Assembly: GCA_900766045.1 (NCBI GenBank) | Contig: CAAFTW010000052.1 | Span: 1-26,677 of the forward strand | Length of the DNA: 26,677 nucleotides | Direction of reading: 5' to 3' | Source: Clostridia bacterium | GTDB lineage: Bacteria > Bacillota > Clostridia > Peptostreptococcales > Anaerovoracaceae | Shown: piece by piece, positions 14,781-20,711 of the stretch | How the letters are laid out: the number at the start of each line of letters is the position of its first letter | Position numbering within the stretch: position 1 is the first letter of the stretch | Program-made: the position numbers and the translations under genes | Notes under the pieces: generated by a model | What the model saw: only the letters and a program-made list of their open reading frames with translations | Told to the model about the DNA's origin: nothing | Database searches by the model: none

Positions 14781-14821
14781 ATCAATTCCCATTAAACCAT
14801 TCGCTGCTCAGCCATAAAGAT

Positions 14822-14856
14822 AGAAAAAGAGGCCGCAAGGCAATTGTGCCGCAGCC
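14822..14856 (-). terminator. Terminator-like hairpin between khpA and rimM
   Basis: On the minus strand, GGCTGC (14856-14851) pairs with GCGGCC (14836-14831) with one G-U pair. The stem continues as GGC/GCC (14850-14848 with 14841-14839) beyond a two-base bulge. TCTTTTTC follows immediately. It lies after the khpA stop and before rimM, so it may attenuate the operon and set rpsP/khpA above rimM/trmD. Confidence 0.6.
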
Positions 14857-14871
14857 CCCTTATCAGTCTGT

Positions 14872-15129
14872 TTATTCAGCTGTCTGATCGAGTTCATCTT
14901 CAGAAACGATCTCAACTGTGACTTTTTTATTCTCTTTCGTCGCCGCAGCCTTGACCACCGTTCTGAGCGCACGCGCGATGCGTCCCTTCTTTCCGATGAC
15001 CTTGCCCATATCACTGCCCGCAACCTGTAGCTGCAGCACTTCACCCTGCCGGTCGCGTTCTTCAGTAACGACGACACGTTCCGGGTCATCAACGAGCGCT
15101 TTGGCAATCGTCTCAACCAATTCTGTCAT
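14872..15129 (-). CDS. khpA: KhpA KH-domain RNA-binding protein
   Basis: Small single-KH RNA-binding protein (YlqC family, formerly UPF0109). In streptococci and other Bacillota it works with KhpB/Jag and influences cell elongation and division. The 85 residues carry the KH core with GxxG loop GKKG at 46-49 (DMGKVIGKKGRIARAL) and a C-terminal VTVEIVSEDEL strand. Placement between rpsP and rimM is the conserved order. No partner khpB is in this window. The ribosome binding site is unremarkable (GGTGA). Confidence 0.95.
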   Translation of the reverse strand: MTELVETIAKALVDDPERVVVTEERDRQGEVLQLQVAGSDMGKVIGKKGRIARALRTVVKAAATKENKKVTVEIVSEDELDQTAE

Positions 15130-15148
15130 TGAACGTCACCGCCTGCTT

Positions 15149-15391
15149 TTACTCAACAACTCCTGCATTCTTCAGCAGAGTCTTAACGCGCTCTGTAACC
15201 TGTGCTCCGTTGTCGATCCACTTCTTTGCTGCTTCTGTGTCGATGGAAACCATGTTCGGCTCAACCATCGGATCGAAGTAACCGATTTCCTCGATGAATC
15301 TGCCGTTTCTTGCGTTTCTGGAATCAGCAACTACGATTCTGTAGAACGGCTTCTTGTGTGCTCCAACTCTCTTCAGTCTGATCTTTACCAT
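15149..15391 (-). CDS. rpsP: 30S ribosomal protein S16
   Basis: Primary or secondary binder of the 16S rRNA 5' domain in 30S assembly. The start MVKIRLKRVGAHKKPFYRIV is the universal S16 signature, followed by ADSRNARNGRFIEEIGYFDP. The frame extends to 15457, but AAGGAG eight bases before the ATG at 15391 and family length (80 residues) fix the start. It follows ffh after 112 bases that contain a small hairpin, and precedes khpA by 19 bases. Confidence 0.98.
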   Translation of the reverse strand: MVKIRLKRVGAHKKPFYRIVVADSRNARNGRFIEEIGYFDPMVEPNMVSIDTEAAKKWIDNGAQVTERVKTLLKNAGVVE

Positions 15392-15477
15392 TGTATTTCT
15401 CCTTCTGTATTTCACTTTATATTGAAAGTCCGTCGCGGAAGTACCGTTCCCAGACATTCAGACAAAATTTACAAGCT

Positions 15478-15494
15478 GCAGGGAATCACCCTGC
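15478..15494 (-). repeat. 6-bp hairpin between ffh and rpsP
   Basis: GCAGGG (15478-15483) and CCCTGC (15489-15494) pair around a five-base loop, ten bases after the ffh stop codon. No T-run follows. It could protect or process the ffh 3' end, or act as a weak attenuator; the sequence does not decide. Confidence 0.35.
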
Positions 15495-15503
15495 CGGCCG
15501 CGG

Positions 15504-16841
15504 TTAAAAGAGTCCGCGGAGACCGCTCTTCTTCAGGCCGCCCGGTTTCATGACTCTCTTGACCATTTTCTTTGTTTCATTATATTTCTTTATGACGTTA
15601 TTCACCTGCGCAACCGTGGTGCCGCTTCCCGCAGCGATACGCTTGCGGCGGCTGGCGTTCAGCAGGTTCGGATTCCTGCGCTCTTCGATCGTCATGGAAT
15701 GAATGATGACCTCCATGCGCTTGAACTCCGTCTCGCCCTTATCGATGTCTTCATCAGAAATCTTCGCATTTCCGATTCCCGGCATCATGCTAATAATCTT
15801 TCCAAGTCCTCCCATGCGGTGAACTTGACCCATCTGGTCCAGGAAATCCTCCAGCGTGAACTGGTTCTTTTTCAGATGCTGCTCCAGCTTCGCGGCCTGC
15901 TCTTCATCATACGTGCGTTCCGCGTGCTCGATCAGGGACATCATGTCGCCCATGCCCAGGATTCTGCTGGCCATGCGGTCCGGATGGAAAACCTCCAGCG
16001 CATCGTACTTCTCGCCGGTTCCGACGAACAGAATCGGGCAGCCTGTAACCTTGCGTACAGACAGCGCTGCTCCGCCTCGTGAATCGCCATCCATCTTGGT
16101 CATGATGACACCATCGACACCAAGACGCTCATGGAAACCCTTGGCTGCGTTGACTGCATCCTGACCGGTCAGAGCATCGACAACCAGAAGCACCTGATGC
16201 GGCTTGACTGCCTTCTTCATTCTGTCCAGCTCTTCCATCAGCTGGTCATCAATCTGCAGACGTCCGGCCGTATCGATGACCAGAACATTAAAGCCCTTCA
16301 GCTCCGCCTGCTCTCTGGCCTTCTGCGCGATCTTTACAGGATCTTTTTCCTCACGATCGATGTAAACCGGAGTATTTACCGCCTTCGCGACAACTTCCAG
16401 CTGATCGATCGCAGCCGGACGGTAGACGTCGCAGGCAGCCAGCATCGGCTTCTTTCCGTTCTGCTTCAGCCAGTTGACCAGCTTTCCGCAGGAGGTCGTC
16501 TTTCCGGTTCCCTGCAGACCAACCATCATAATGGTCGTAAATCCGCTTGGGGAATACGTCAGCTTCGCGCCGGAACCGCCCATCAGCTCAACCAGACTGT
16601 CATTAACAATCTTGATAACCTGCTGAGCCGGCGTCAGACTCTTCATGACGTCTTCACCCATGCATTTCTCTTTTACGTCAGCGACAAACTCCTTAACGAC
16701 CTTGAAGTTTACATCTGCCTCCAGAAGCGCAAGTTTAACTTCCCTCAGAGCAGCATCGATATCCTTCTCTTCCAGGACACCCTTGCCCTTCAGGCCCTTG
16801 AACACTCCCTGGAGCTTATCCGATAAGCTTTCAAATGCCAT
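15504..16841 (-). CDS. ffh: Signal recognition particle protein Ffh
   Basis: GTPase of the signal recognition particle. It binds 4.5S RNA and nascent signal sequences and delivers ribosomes to FtsY at the membrane. The N domain (1-85) leads to the G domain with GLQGTGKTTS (108-117), DVYRPAAIDQL, DTAGR (190-194) and TKMDGDSRGGAAL. A C-terminal M domain follows with the RNA-binding SRRKRIAAGSGT motif. The ATG at 16841 is chosen over 16895 because AGGAG lies seven bases upstream and the product is 445 residues, as usual. It follows ylxM, overlapping by no more than the upstream frame. ftsY, often just before ylxM, is absent here. Confidence 0.98.
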   Translation of the reverse strand: MAFESLSDKLQGVFKGLKGKGVLEEKDIDAALREVKLALLEADVNFKVVKEFVADVKEKCMGEDVMKSLTPAQQVIKIVNDSLVELMGGSGAKLTYSPSGFTTIMMVGLQGTGKTTSCGKLVNWLKQNGKKPMLAACDVYRPAAIDQLEVVAKAVNTPVYIDREEKDPVKIAQKAREQAELKGFNVLVIDTAGRLQIDDQLMEELDRMKKAVKPHQVLLVVDALTGQDAVNAAKGFHERLGVDGVIMTKMDGDSRGGAALSVRKVTGCPILFVGTGEKYDALEVFHPDRMASRILGMGDMMSLIEHAERTYDEEQAAKLEQHLKKNQFTLEDFLDQMGQVHRMGGLGKIISMMPGIGNAKISDEDIDKGETEFKRMEVIIHSMTIEERRNPNLLNASRRKRIAAGSGTTVAQVNNVIKKYNETKKMVKRVMKPGGLKKSGLRGLF

Positions 16842-16860
16842 ATATTCTCTCCTGCTGCCC

Positions 16861-17235
16861 CTAAGCCTCTTCCGACAGTCTTGAAAGACGCGCATCCATA
16901 TCCGAAATCAGATCGGCAGCATCCTTCTCCCTGTCAAGGAACTGTTCCGGCAGCCTGTCTTTCAGTTTCTGAAGATCACTGCGCACTTCCTTCAGCGTTT
17001 CCAGCCGCTCAAAATAGGAAGAAACCATCCCGAGCTTTTCCTCGTAATCACGAAGCTGGCTTTCTGCCTTCTTCAGAGAATCATAAACCGCCGCCCTTGT
17101 AATTCCGCAGTCCTCCGCGATTTCCGACAGTGACATATTCTCCTCATTATACAGACGCATGACCCTCTGCTTCTTCTCTGTCAGAAGTGAACCGTAGAAA
17201 TCGAACAGAAGACTTTCTTCTGCAATCTGATTCAC
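16861..17235 (-). CDS. ylxM: YlxM family DNA-binding protein (SRP operon)
   Basis: Small sigma-70 region-4-like helix-turn-helix protein encoded next to ffh. In streptococci YlxM modulates SRP assembly and GTPase activity. The core FDFYGSLLTEKKQRVMRLY is the family signature. The helix-turn-helix MSLSEIAEDCGITRAAVYDSL is followed by a Leu-rich coiled coil. The open frame starts at 17310, but I place the start at GTG 17235-17233: AGGGG lies seven bases before it, the product is then 124 residues as in the family, and the upstream part overlaps the promoter (17282-17310). It is first in the group reaching trmD. Confidence 0.92.
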   Translation of the reverse strand: MNQIAEESLLFDFYGSLLTEKKQRVMRLYNEENMSLSEIAEDCGITRAAVYDSLKKAESQLRDYEEKLGMVSSYFERLETLKEVRSDLQKLKDRLPEQFLDREKDAADLISDMDARLSRLSEEA

Positions 17236-17250
17236 TGCGTTTCCCCTCTC

Positions 17251-17326
17251 TGTCAAGTTATTTTCCTTAACATACCTGACTAGTGTAACCCATCCCGGTG
17301 TCCCTGTCAAGTGTTTTTACTTGACA
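17251..17326 (-). promoter_or_regulatory. Promoter and repeated ACTTGACA element before ylxM-ffh
   Basis: On the minus strand, TTGACA (17310-17305) and TACACT (17287-17282) are 17 bases apart, a good vegetative promoter whose start point lies near 17275. The -35 box is part of ACTTGACA (17312-17305). This is repeated directly at 17258-17251, just ahead of the ylxM ribosome binding site. It is also inverted as TGTCAAGT (17326-17319 on the minus strand), giving a perfect 8-bp inverted repeat with a six-base spacer. Three copies in 76 bases around a promoter suggest an operator, though chance re-use of -35-like sequence is possible. Confidence 0.65.
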
Positions 17327-17362
17327 ATTTAAATGAAGCCGTATTTCCTTTCCCGGTATGAA

Positions 17363-17412
17363 CAAGTGCCTGCACATTGAATCTATGATCAGACTCAATG
17401 TGCAGGCACTTG
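17363..17412 (-). terminator. Perfect 18-bp hairpin after the LysA-like decarboxylase gene
   Basis: CAAGTGCCTGCACATTGA (17363-17380) is exactly complementary to 17395-17412, with a 14-base loop. It lies 52 bases after the decarboxylase stop codon and upstream of the ylxM promoter region, the position of a terminator. No T-run flanks it on either strand, so it is either a non-canonical terminator, an RNA-stabilising end, or a small palindromic repeat. Confidence 0.65.
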
Positions 17413-17464
17413 AAGATTCCGCTATTCCTTATTCCACTTCACCATTGCACAACGCAGTCTGCGA

Positions 17465-18733
17465 TTAAACCAGTGACGGATATTTTTCTTTCTGTTCGAG
17501 AAGGGCTCTCTGATCGTCTTCGCGGATCATGATCTGCGCCGGTCTCGGAAGGGAGCAGAACTGCATCGGTGAAACAACGGAGGAGTAGGCACCGGCGTTG
17601 CGAATGACGACGAGGTCGCCCGGGAGGAGTTTCCTGAACTCGATATCCTCGGCGATGATGTCGTTTGCGGTGCAGAGGTTTCCTGCCATAGTGACGGTTT
17701 CACGTTCTTCGATCTTTCTGCCGTCACCGGATACGCACCAGAGCGGGAAAGCGTCGGTTTTCGTGAAAACCGGCTCGCTCGGCACATCGCTGTATCCTCC
17801 TGCATATTTTGTAATGATGCGGGACAGGACCGGACGTGCAAAGCCGTTTAAGGTTCCGGCGAGAATGATATAGTTCTTCCCTCTTGATGTTTTTCTGTCG
17901 ATGACTTTGGTTACGTAGAGGCCTGCTTTTCCGGTGATATAGCGGCCTGTCTCCATGAAGAGCTCGACGTCCGGGTGACGCTGGGAAAATTCTTTCCATT
18001 TCTCCGTCAGAGACTGTCCGAGGGCTTCCACGTCACAGGCGTCATCTCTTCTGGAATATGCGATTCCGATTCCGGAGCCGACGTTAACAAAGCTCATCGG
18101 GAAGTCGTAGTCTTCGATCAGTTCATCTGCGACAGCGAGCACAGCATCGTGATAAGCATCGAGATTCTCCCATTCCAGTTCCTGGCTGCGCAGGTGAACG
18201 TGGATTCCGAGAAGATCCAGGTTCGGATCTGCCATCCAGTCTTTCACGTGTTCTTTAACCTGGGAATATTCAATTCCAAGCTTATGCGGTTCAGCATCGC
18301 TGTTTTCTTCTTCGTAGTTATAATCCGGGTCAATTCTGAGGCCGACCATAGCTTTGACCCCCATTTCGCCGGCAATTCTGGAAATGCGTTCTACCTCGCC
18401 TATGCTGTCGGCGATCAGGATGCAGCGGTTTATGGTTTCTCTGATGCAGCGGTCGGTTTTTCCCGGTGCGCAGTACTGAATTTCTTCTTTTGGCACGTCA
18501 TAGGCCTCTGCACGCTGTACTTCAATCGGGCTTGCGCAGTCTGCGCCGAATCCATGGCGCAGGATTGTCGCAGTAACGGCCTGGTTGTCGTTGGCCTTCA
18601 GGGAATACAGAAAGTGAGTAAACGGGAACTCACGGACCAGGGTTCCGATTCTGTCCAGAAGTACTTTTTCTTCATATAAATAAAAGCAGTCGTAATGTTC
18701 CGCGGAGCGGCGGATTTCATCTGCAGTGATCAT
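17465..18733 (-). CDS. Fold-type III PLP-dependent decarboxylase (LysA/DapDC group)
   Basis: A 422-residue protein of the alanine-racemase-fold decarboxylases. Family marks: PLP lysine Lys46 in YSLKAN, GIHVHLRSQ (176-184), phosphate-binding NVGSGIGI (217-224), ETGRY (261-265), active-site Cys354 in GNLCTAND, and Tyr383 in NAGAYSSVVSP. The fold is clear. The substrate is not: diaminopimelate decarboxylase normally has HIGSQ, EPGR and CESGD, and here each is altered (HLRSQ, ETGR, CTAND), notably losing the substrate-contacting Glu of CESGD. Other amino-acid or carrier-bound substrates of the group are possible. AAGGAG lies about eight bases before the ATG. The gene stands alone between a phosphate operon and ylxM, so context gives no substrate hint. 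Confidence 0.8.
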   Translation of the reverse strand: MITADEIRRSAEHYDCFYLYEEKVLLDRIGTLVREFPFTHFLYSLKANDNQAVTATILRHGFGADCASPIEVQRAEAYDVPKEEIQYCAPGKTDRCIRETINRCILIADSIGEVERISRIAGEMGVKAMVGLRIDPDYNYEEENSDAEPHKLGIEYSQVKEHVKDWMADPNLDLLGIHVHLRSQELEWENLDAYHDAVLAVADELIEDYDFPMSFVNVGSGIGIAYSRRDDACDVEALGQSLTEKWKEFSQRHPDVELFMETGRYITGKAGLYVTKVIDRKTSRGKNYIILAGTLNGFARPVLSRIITKYAGGYSDVPSEPVFTKTDAFPLWCVSGDGRKIEERETVTMAGNLCTANDIIAEDIEFRKLLPGDLVVIRNAGAYSSVVSPMQFCSLPRPAQIMIREDDQRALLEQKEKYPSLV

Positions 18734-18821
18734 AATCTCTTCTCCTTATTATTTCCAGTCATTTCGGCCGCCTTTATCCGGCTTGGCGGGATGCACGACC
18801 GATTTACGGTTTTCAATTATT

Positions 18822-18827
18822 ATTATA
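18822..18827 (-). promoter_or_regulatory. Possible -10 box for the LysA-like gene
   Basis: A perfect TATAAT lies on the minus strand at 18827-18822, about 90 bases before the start codon. No acceptable -35 hexamer is present 16-18 bases upstream; the T-run of the preceding terminator occupies that space. The box could be fortuitous. Confidence 0.35.
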
Positions 18828-18829
18828 GC

Positions 18830-18861
18830 AAAAAAAACTCAGCATGGTGTACACAAGGCTG
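18830..18861 (-). terminator. Intrinsic terminator after the PiT transporter
   Basis: On the minus strand, CAGC (18861-18858) pairs with GCTG (18843-18840) around an inner GTGTACAC palindrome, with two internal mismatches. AG and then eight T residues (18837-18830) follow. The long T-run after the hairpin, 44 bases downstream of the pit stop, makes a terminator likely despite the imperfect stem. Confidence 0.6.
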
Positions 18862-18904
18862 TACTTCTGCCACTAACGGGTGTATTTCCTTGCTTTTTCT
18901 TTTG

Positions 18905-19891
18905 TCAGGCAAAAAGATGAATCAGATGGAACAGCAAGAAGGAAACGGCAATGGTCACTGGAACAGTAATGAACCAGGACGCAAACATCTTTACGGCTGT
19001 TCCCCACTTCACACCCTTCTTCCGGACGGAAGCGCCTACTCCCATGATGGAGGAGGAGATGACCTGTGTAGTGCTGACCGGGAGGTCGAGGTGTGTGGCG
19101 ATCTGAATGATCAGCGATGAGGAAATGTCTGCCGCGACTCCGTTGATCGGCTTCAGTTTCATGATCTGCGTGCCGACGGTTTTTATGATTCTCCAGCCGC
19201 CGACGGAAGTTCCCAGGGTCATGGCTGTGGCGCAGGCGATCTGCACCCAGTGCGGGACGACCATATGGCTCTGCACACCGAATGAAACGAGCGCCATGGT
19301 GATAACACCCATGGATTTCTGTGCGTCATTGGAACCATGGGAGAAGGCCTGCAGCGCGGCCGTGAAGATCTGCACCCTGCGCAGGCCCATGTTTGCCTTG
19401 TAAATGCTGATGGACCTGACGGTCAGTTTTATGATTGTGAACAAAAGGTAACCGACACAGAAGGCAATGAGCGGTGATGCGATCAGGGAGATAAAGATGG
19501 TAATAAATCCGTGGAAATTCACGGCGTGAAGGCCGGCATCCCCTAGTGCGGCTCCTGCCAGTGATCCGATCAGTGCGTGGGACGAACTGCTCGGAATTCC
19601 GAAATACCAGGTTGCCAGATTCCACAGTACCGCGGACAGCAGTGCGACGATCATGACCAGCGGACCTTCCTTTACCTGGTTCAGGTCAACGACACCTGTA
19701 GCGATAGTCTCCGCTACTCCGGTAAACAGCACAGCTCCGATGAAGTTCATGCAGGCCGCCATAATAATCGCATAGCGGAGGCGGATCGCCCGTGTGGAAA
19801 CTGCTGTGGCGATCGCATTGGCTGTATCATGAAAGCCATTGATGAAATCAAACAGCAGGGCCAGTGCAACAATTATATATAGTTGAATCAT
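18905..19891 (-). CDS. pit: PiT family inorganic phosphate transporter
   Basis: Membrane symporter for inorganic phosphate, often as a metal-phosphate complex. Both PiT signatures are present: FDFINGFHDTANAIA (14-28) and SHGSNDAQKSMG (about 184-195). Also visible are PSSSSHALIG and PVSTTQ, the usual repeats of the two inverted halves. About ten hydrophobic segments are readable. Length 328 is typical of the short bacterial forms. It starts 22 bases after the DUF47 gene, the standard DUF47-PiT pair, and is followed by a terminator at 18830-18861. GGGAG lies about nine bases before the ATG. Confidence 0.95.
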   Translation of the reverse strand: MIQLYIIVALALLFDFINGFHDTANAIATAVSTRAIRLRYAIIMAACMNFIGAVLFTGVAETIATGVVDLNQVKEGPLVMIVALLSAVLWNLATWYFGIPSSSSHALIGSLAGAALGDAGLHAVNFHGFITIFISLIASPLIAFCVGYLLFTIIKLTVRSISIYKANMGLRRVQIFTAALQAFSHGSNDAQKSMGVITMALVSFGVQSHMVVPHWVQIACATAMTLGTSVGGWRIIKTVGTQIMKLKPINGVAADISSSLIIQIATHLDLPVSTTQVISSSIMGVGASVRKKGVKWGTAVKMFASWFITVPVTIAVSFLLFHLIHLFA

Positions 19892-19913
19892 TCTTCTCTG
19901 CTCCCAAATCCTT

Positions 19914-20528
19914 TTAAGCGTTCTTCATGACGATAGAATCCAGCTCTTTTGCGACATGCTGGCATGAATCTACAACCGATTCCAGAATGTGGTACAGATC
20001 CTTGTACTTGATCAGACGGATCGGATCTTTTTCTATCTGGAACAGGTCGTGAATAGCCTCTCTTTCGATGGTGTCACATTCCTCTTCAATCGTCTTGATT
20101 TTAATCGTGTGCTTTTTAATCTGCACCAGGCTTCTCTCCGAGAGATGGCGGATGCATGGGCAGATTTCTGCTGTGCAGCGCTTGATATGGTGGCGGAATG
20201 ATTCTACGTACTTATCCATGTGGATATAGTTATACATATAGAAAAAGGCCGATCCTTCCTCCATGCAGTCCAGTACTGAATCCAGCGCCTCTGCCAGTGC
20301 CAGGATGTCTTCCTGATCCAGCGGTGTAATCAGACTGCGGTTTAATTCAACCATGACTTCATGGACGATGTTATCGCCCTTGCTTTCCATTTCCTTCATC
20401 TTTACGGAAAACTCTTCCAGGCTTTCCGGTCCTGTAATTTCAAAATCACTGAAATATGCTCCACTTTCCTGAAGGTTTTCTGCGATCTCAAGCAGTCCCT
20501 CCAGCAGCTGGTTTTTCCTTCTCTTCAT
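19914..20528 (-). CDS. DUF47 (PhoU-like) partner of the PiT transporter
   Basis: A PhoU-like all-helical protein of the DUF47/TIGR00153 family, thought to modulate the adjacent PiT transporter. The 204 residues begin MKRRKNQLLEGLLEI. Charged helices and the metal-binding-type ESKGDNIVHEVMVELN and EEECDTIEREAIHDLF repeats mark PhoU-like proteins. The frame extends to 20600, but the ATG at 20528 has a GGAAGAG site and matches the family start. It lies 22 bases before pit. A PstSCAB or PhoPR system is not in this window. Confidence 0.92.
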   Translation of the reverse strand: MKRRKNQLLEGLLEIAENLQESGAYFSDFEITGPESLEEFSVKMKEMESKGDNIVHEVMVELNRSLITPLDQEDILALAEALDSVLDCMEEGSAFFYMYNYIHMDKYVESFRHHIKRCTAEICPCIRHLSERSLVQIKKHTIKIKTIEEECDTIEREAIHDLFQIEKDPIRLIKYKDLYHILESVVDSCQHVAKELDSIVMKNA

Positions 20529-20564
20529 TTTACTCTTCCAATCTTTACCTACAACAAGATATAC

Positions 20565-20570
20565 ATTATA
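20565..20570 (-). promoter_or_regulatory. Possible -10 box for the DUF47-pit pair
   Basis: A TATAAT lies at 20570-20565 on the minus strand, within AT-rich DNA 37 bases before the start codon. An overlapping upstream TAAAAT has TTGCAG 17 bases before it, only a three-of-six -35 match. A promoter is expected here because pyc ends with a terminator just upstream, but the exact box is uncertain. Confidence 0.4.
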
Positions 20571-20622
20571 TATTTTACTGCAATTGCAAACTTCCTGCAA
20601 TCCTGCGGTAAAGATATTATAA

Positions 20623-20676
20623 AGCGAGGCCGCCGCTCCGGGATACAGAATGTATCCCGGAGACAGCGGCCTCGCT
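20623..20676 (-). terminator. Strong hairpin terminator after pyc
   Basis: Outer arms of 11 bases (20623-20633 with 20666-20676) and inner arms of 11 bases (20636-20646 with 20652-20662) are all perfectly complementary, separated by a 2/3-base internal loop and closed by a five-base loop. On the minus strand TTTATAATATCTTT follows, a weak but T-rich tail. It lies 36 bases after the pyc stop codon and separates pyc from the DUF47-pit pair. Confidence 0.75.
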
Positions 20677-20711
20677 GAACGATCTCATTTTGATTCGTAT
20701 GGATCTTTTTA

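Noticed and set aside
14808..15116. 102-residue minus-strand ORF overlapping khpA in another frame
   Set aside because: khpA has the KH GxxG motif and conserved location; the overlapping frame is Arg/Ser-rich noise and runs through the terminator.
17975..18679. 234-residue plus-strand ORF
   Set aside because: Antisense to the LysA-like decarboxylase; composition typical of a complementary frame.
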